Notes under the pieces: generated by a model
What the model was told of the DNA's origin: nothing
Seen by the model: the letters and a program-made list of their open reading frames with translations, nothing else
Database searches by the model: none
NCBI GenBank assembly: GCA_031276865.1
Contig: JAISMF010000059.1
Location: 1-64,000 of the forward strand
From: Deltaproteobacteria bacterium
Lineage (GTDB): Bacteria; Desulfobacterota; Desulfarculia; Adiutricales; Adiutricaceae
Length of the DNA stretch: 64,000 nucleotides
Direction: 5' to 3'
Position numbers and translations under genes: made by a program
Shown here: one piece after another, positions 61,701-64,000 of the stretch
Layout: every line of letters begins with the position of its first letter
Numbering within the stretch: the stretch's first letter is position 1

Positions 61701-64000
61701 GGCGTGAGGTTGTCCGAGGCCGGCGGCCGGTTCATGGTCGTGTCCAGGTAGGTGCCGTCCCGGGTGGTGCCGGTCACGCTGTAGCCCATGGCCATGCCCT
61801 CGGTGGTGCCGACGGTCTCCCACTGGGTGCTTATGAGAACCGCCCTCACCTGGGAGTCCTGTATGGAGATGAAATCCTTCATGGAGTCGGCTTTCGGGTT
61901 GTTTTTGAAGCGGTAGAAGAAGTAGCGCACGGCCTCGTCCGCCCCGGAGTCCGCGCGCACCGAGGTGGTCTCCCGCATCTCTCTGGGGGTGCGGTTGTCC
62001 GTTAGGAGATCCACGGTGTAGGTCACCTGCGCGTCGCCATCCCAGTCGCCCCCCTCGTCCGTGTCCGAAAAATTCACCTTGATTTTCGCGTGGTAGGTGA
62101 GCCCGTTGCGGTCCACGTCCCATTCCAGGATGAAGTAGTTGAGGAACCCTAAGATTTTCGATCCGACTAAGACCTTGCTGGAGATGTTCACCGGCAAAAC
62201 CGAGACGCTTTTAACCACCTTCCCATGCATGTTTTTCACCGGAAACACCAATTCCGGGTAGGCCGCGGACATGGTGACGGCGTAGACGTCCGCCCCCATG
62301 GAGGTGGAGAAGGCCCCCGAGCTTTTGGCCAAGTCGTGGATGTGGGCGTAATAGGCCACGGCCGCGGTGCTGTAGGTGCCCTCGGTGCTGGGTCCGGTGG
62401 GGCAGAGGCCCAGCACCTGGAAAAGTCCCCGGGCGAGGGTCTTGGGGGAGCAGGTGTCGATCCGGTTGTTGGAGAAGAAATAGTGGGCGTGCTTTCCGGT
62501 CGTGTCCAGGCCCTCGAGGCGGGTGATGAAGTCCAGGTACCTTTTATTGTCGAAGCCGGCATCGGGCTTGAGGCTCATGCCGGCCGGAAACGTTATGTTC
62601 TCCAGGAAGGGCTTGTTCAGCTCGCCTCCTATTTCGTTTCCGTCGTAATCCGCCGAGGTGTCGGATATTATCAGCATTATGGGCTTGAAGCAGATATGCC
62701 CGGGAATCGCCGGCTTGGCCCGCGTCCAGGAGCGGGAAGGCCATGAGTTGAACTGGGAGAGCAGGTTCACGGAGGATCCCTGGTTGTCCTGGTCCGACTC
62801 GGAGGCGAAGGACTGGGTGGGGGAGTCGAATCCGGCCAGATACCGGACGCCCTCGTAGACCATTTCTCCCAAGGGGTTTCCCCAGGAGTAGGAGTTGGCG
62901 TACACGGCGCCCTCCCCGAGGACCGGATCCTTGGCGAGATCGCGGCCCGCGATTCTGAGGTAATCGATGTTGCGGATGAGCCCCCCGTGGTTCACCTGCC
63001 CGGTCAGAGCGTTCACCGGAGGGACGAAGGCCTCCGGGGGAAAGGGCGGAACCCCCAGGACGGGCCCTACGTGGTTGCGAAGCTTTCCCCCCGAGCGGCG
63101 GACGCGGTTGTTGTAGGAGCCGGTCAAAAGCCCGAAATACATGCCCCCCCGCCCCGAGCCGTAATTCTGGAGAAGTCCCACGGGCTTGTGGACGTCGTCG
63201 TCCGGGGAATCGCTCGCTCCCGGGTACCACAGGCAGTTCTCGCCCGCGCCCAAATTTCCCTTCTGGCAGGCGGCCACCCGGATGTGGTAGACCTTGATCC
63301 GGCTCCGGACGTCGTCGTTTAGGAGCACCTTGTCGTCCGGAAGGGGCCTATTCACGAGCACCCAGTCCCAGTAGCGCCCGTAGGGGGGCGTCACGGTCAC
63401 GTTCTGGCCCGTGTTGTCGGTGCCTTGCAAGTTAAAAGACGAGGCGTCGGCGTTCAAAAGCACCCGCAAGGCCGGGAAAAACCCGTTGCTCCTTCCCAGA
63501 TCCGATCCCCGGGCGAAAAAATGGGCCGTCCGGCTCTGGGGTTTGTCGTAGACGGTGTACTTGCGGACGTCGAAATAGGCGCTTAAGGGCGTGACGCTCT
63601 GCCAGGTGTCGTCGGAACGCACCTCCGCCCCCCAGGCCACGGCGTCCGGCGGCACGAAGGAACCGACAAGGGTGGTTTTGTCGGGATCGTCCGTTTCCCT
63701 GGTTCCGCCGTAGAGCACCCTCCGGATGGCGTCCATGCGGCTGGTCGCGATGTAGTTTAGCCAATTTCCGCTAAAACTCCTCTCCCCGGGGGAGCTGTTT
63801 GGTTTGTTGCAGATTCCGGAAACGGAGCGGGGGGAGGGCACGTAGCTTTTAAGATTCGGGGGTCTGGAATTTTTAATCTCCGCCGCCGTCTCATCCTCCC
63901 TGGTCGGACCCACCCGGTAAAAATAGCCCTTGGCGTCGCCGTAGGCGTAGTAGGCGTTGGATAAGCCCAAAAATTCGGATCCCGAATACTTATAGCAGGA
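58733..64000 (-). CDS. pilY1: PilY1/PilC-like type IV pilus protein (N-terminus beyond window)
   Basis: Open to the window edge; PilC beta-propeller region LNSKPVIVSDPMAAYDLLYRDASYLEFRK...VVYFGANDGMLHAVNLGFRRG, AEIWAYIPTSLLPHLQWLASPGYVHSYYVDL. Confidence 0.9.
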   Translation of the reverse strand, partial: SCYKYSGSEFLGLSNAYYAYGDAKGYFYRVGPTREDETAAEIKNSRPPNLKSYVPSPRSVSGICNKPNSSPGERSFSGNWLNYIATSRMDAIRRVLYGGTRETDDPDKTTLVGSFVPPDAVAWGAEVRSDDTWQSVTPLSAYFDVRKYTVYDKPQSRTAHFFARGSDLGRSNGFFPALRVLLNADASSFNLQGTDNTGQNVTVTPPYGRYWDWVLVNRPLPDDKVLLNDDVRSRIKVYHIRVAACQKGNLGAGENCLWYPGASDSPDDDVHKPVGLLQNYGSGRGGMYFGLLTGSYNNRVRRSGGKLRNHVGPVLGVPPFPPEAFVPPVNALTGQVNHGGLIRNIDYLRIAGRDLAKDPVLGEGAVYANSYSWGNPLGEMVYEGVRYLAGFDSPTQSFASESDQDNQGSSVNLLSQFNSWPSRSWTRAKPAIPGHICFKPIMLIISDTSADYDGNEIGGELNKPFLENITFPAGMSLKPDAGFDNKRYLDFITRLEGLDTTGKHAHYFFSNNRIDTCSPKTLARGLFQVLGLCPTGPSTEGTYSTAAVAYYAHIHDLAKSSGAFSTSMGADVYAVTMSAAYPELVFPVKNMHGKVVKSVSVLPVNISSKVLVGSKILGFLNYFILEWDVDRNGLTYHAKIKVNFSDTDEGGDWDGDAQVTYTVDLLTDNRTPREMRETTSVRADSGADEAVRYFFYRFKNNPKADSMKDFISIQDSQVRAVLISTQWETVGTTEGMAMGYSVTGTTRDGTYLDTTMNRPPASDNLTPPGCHYLGHAPWGKYGCKERIRNLKSQSRAFLLLKGSVDKQSLPNPLYLAAKYGGFKDMNNNGIPDAGEWENDDGEPFTYFQATNIAELPLKLEAAFKTMLKTVAIGTSTSSALEAVTDGGVSVSTYFYHEYVNANDATQTVRWPGSVYGLFIDPYGNLREDTDGDGVLTLANGEDGGKGDLVVSFSDPKVKAADGAPCRRPGGIITLCYDPLGTNNLKPLAGSLGKPKNQLKLKSLFDAGRWLSRLDSGQLLSGPREYAKAATVRAGKRRIYYGRPKIGGRPGEAELALFTAQPEELRVLERLILHDNFTKIIPGAKDRRGAAEQLAGWVIGRDAPGLRSRAAGDPWGDGLKNATWRLGDVLNSKPVIVSDPMAAYDLLYRDASYLEFRKEQAGRRSVVYFGANDGMLHAVNLGFRRGFEERKVVYSLSGTKGKQKLPEHELGAEIWAYIPTSLLPHLQWLASPGYVHSYYVDLKPLVTDVKIKGRWRTVLIGGLRLGGRTVEAPDPALNNGGSHFFSEVFCLDVTDPEEEPKLLWRFSREEMGLTVGMPMALSSAGRFYAVIPSGPRTDKVVAKVTGRQGTLVYGQESPYDGHSSQKARLFVVDMETGLEVEGGGDAEPYLTAEEENSFFNHPFLPVARKRETPWNNQSLYFGLTVSRDPLNCEDKGAVYRLQTVDEDGKALPVGQWRLRRLFSAERPVTGAVNASLDPMGNLWVFFGTGRLWGWDDVSPCLQMPNNVVCQKNHEQYIFGLKEPLNDKGFPTYEDLSPQAGRILDVSGAKVYQNGMVTDLAKNPFVPVSSGNTATYTQILDATRGDGTIGYKRRLDVGRDFMPGEKYIHEMVVTQPKIVPTGNGKSLLAFTSYLPGGPGFGGCGSKGNGFLYLVNSFTGLPDPSSAVYLQTAGAKPGADPSKVLVTGAVSVGEGNPSEPYVNYTARGTTISATATNTGVQTVFIPTDSSQRSALIGWREVLNTGVELTGEAMVRGLD

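Overview
The window is GC-rich chromosome with several AT-rich accessory patches. The host looks like a Gram-negative, Desulfobacterota-like bacterium; this is inference, as no rRNA is present. Positions 541-15166 (minus strand) hold one co-directional nitrogen block: urtABCDE urea ABC transporter, ureDABCEFG urease, then amtB and a PII protein. From 16.7 to 24.2 kb there is an orphan AAA ATPase, then a hybrid sensor histidine kinase followed 12 bp later by an IS1634-like transposase ORF that appears to have lost two of its three catalytic residues. From 24.5 to 28.6 kb there is an AT-rich type II restriction-modification island ending at tRNA-Ser(CGA). From 28.7 to 35.7 kb lie housekeeping genes (amrS, lptE, nusB, ribH, ribBA, rsmI, rnhB, rplS). 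From 36 to 52.6 kb the region is rich in mobile elements: an AAA/PD-(D/E)XK gene, a broken LRR-autotransporter gene, a siderophore/B12-type ABC importer, a RelE/YafQ-type toxin-antitoxin pair, an intact DDE insertion sequence with target-site duplication, and two MITE-like families. One family is 88 bp with TA duplications (4 copies). The other is about 139 bp with 6-bp duplications (5-6 copies). A single-chain Type ISP-like restriction-modification gene and a partial PilY1-like gene close the window. No CRISPR array was seen. The observations I rate highest are the kinase-linked dead transposase, the two MITE families (one with an empty paralogous site inside the window and one carrying a nested IS), the LRR-autotransporter broken at homopolymer tracts, a degenerate tRNA-Arg, and a recurring pattern of low-complexity extensions on housekeeping proteins.
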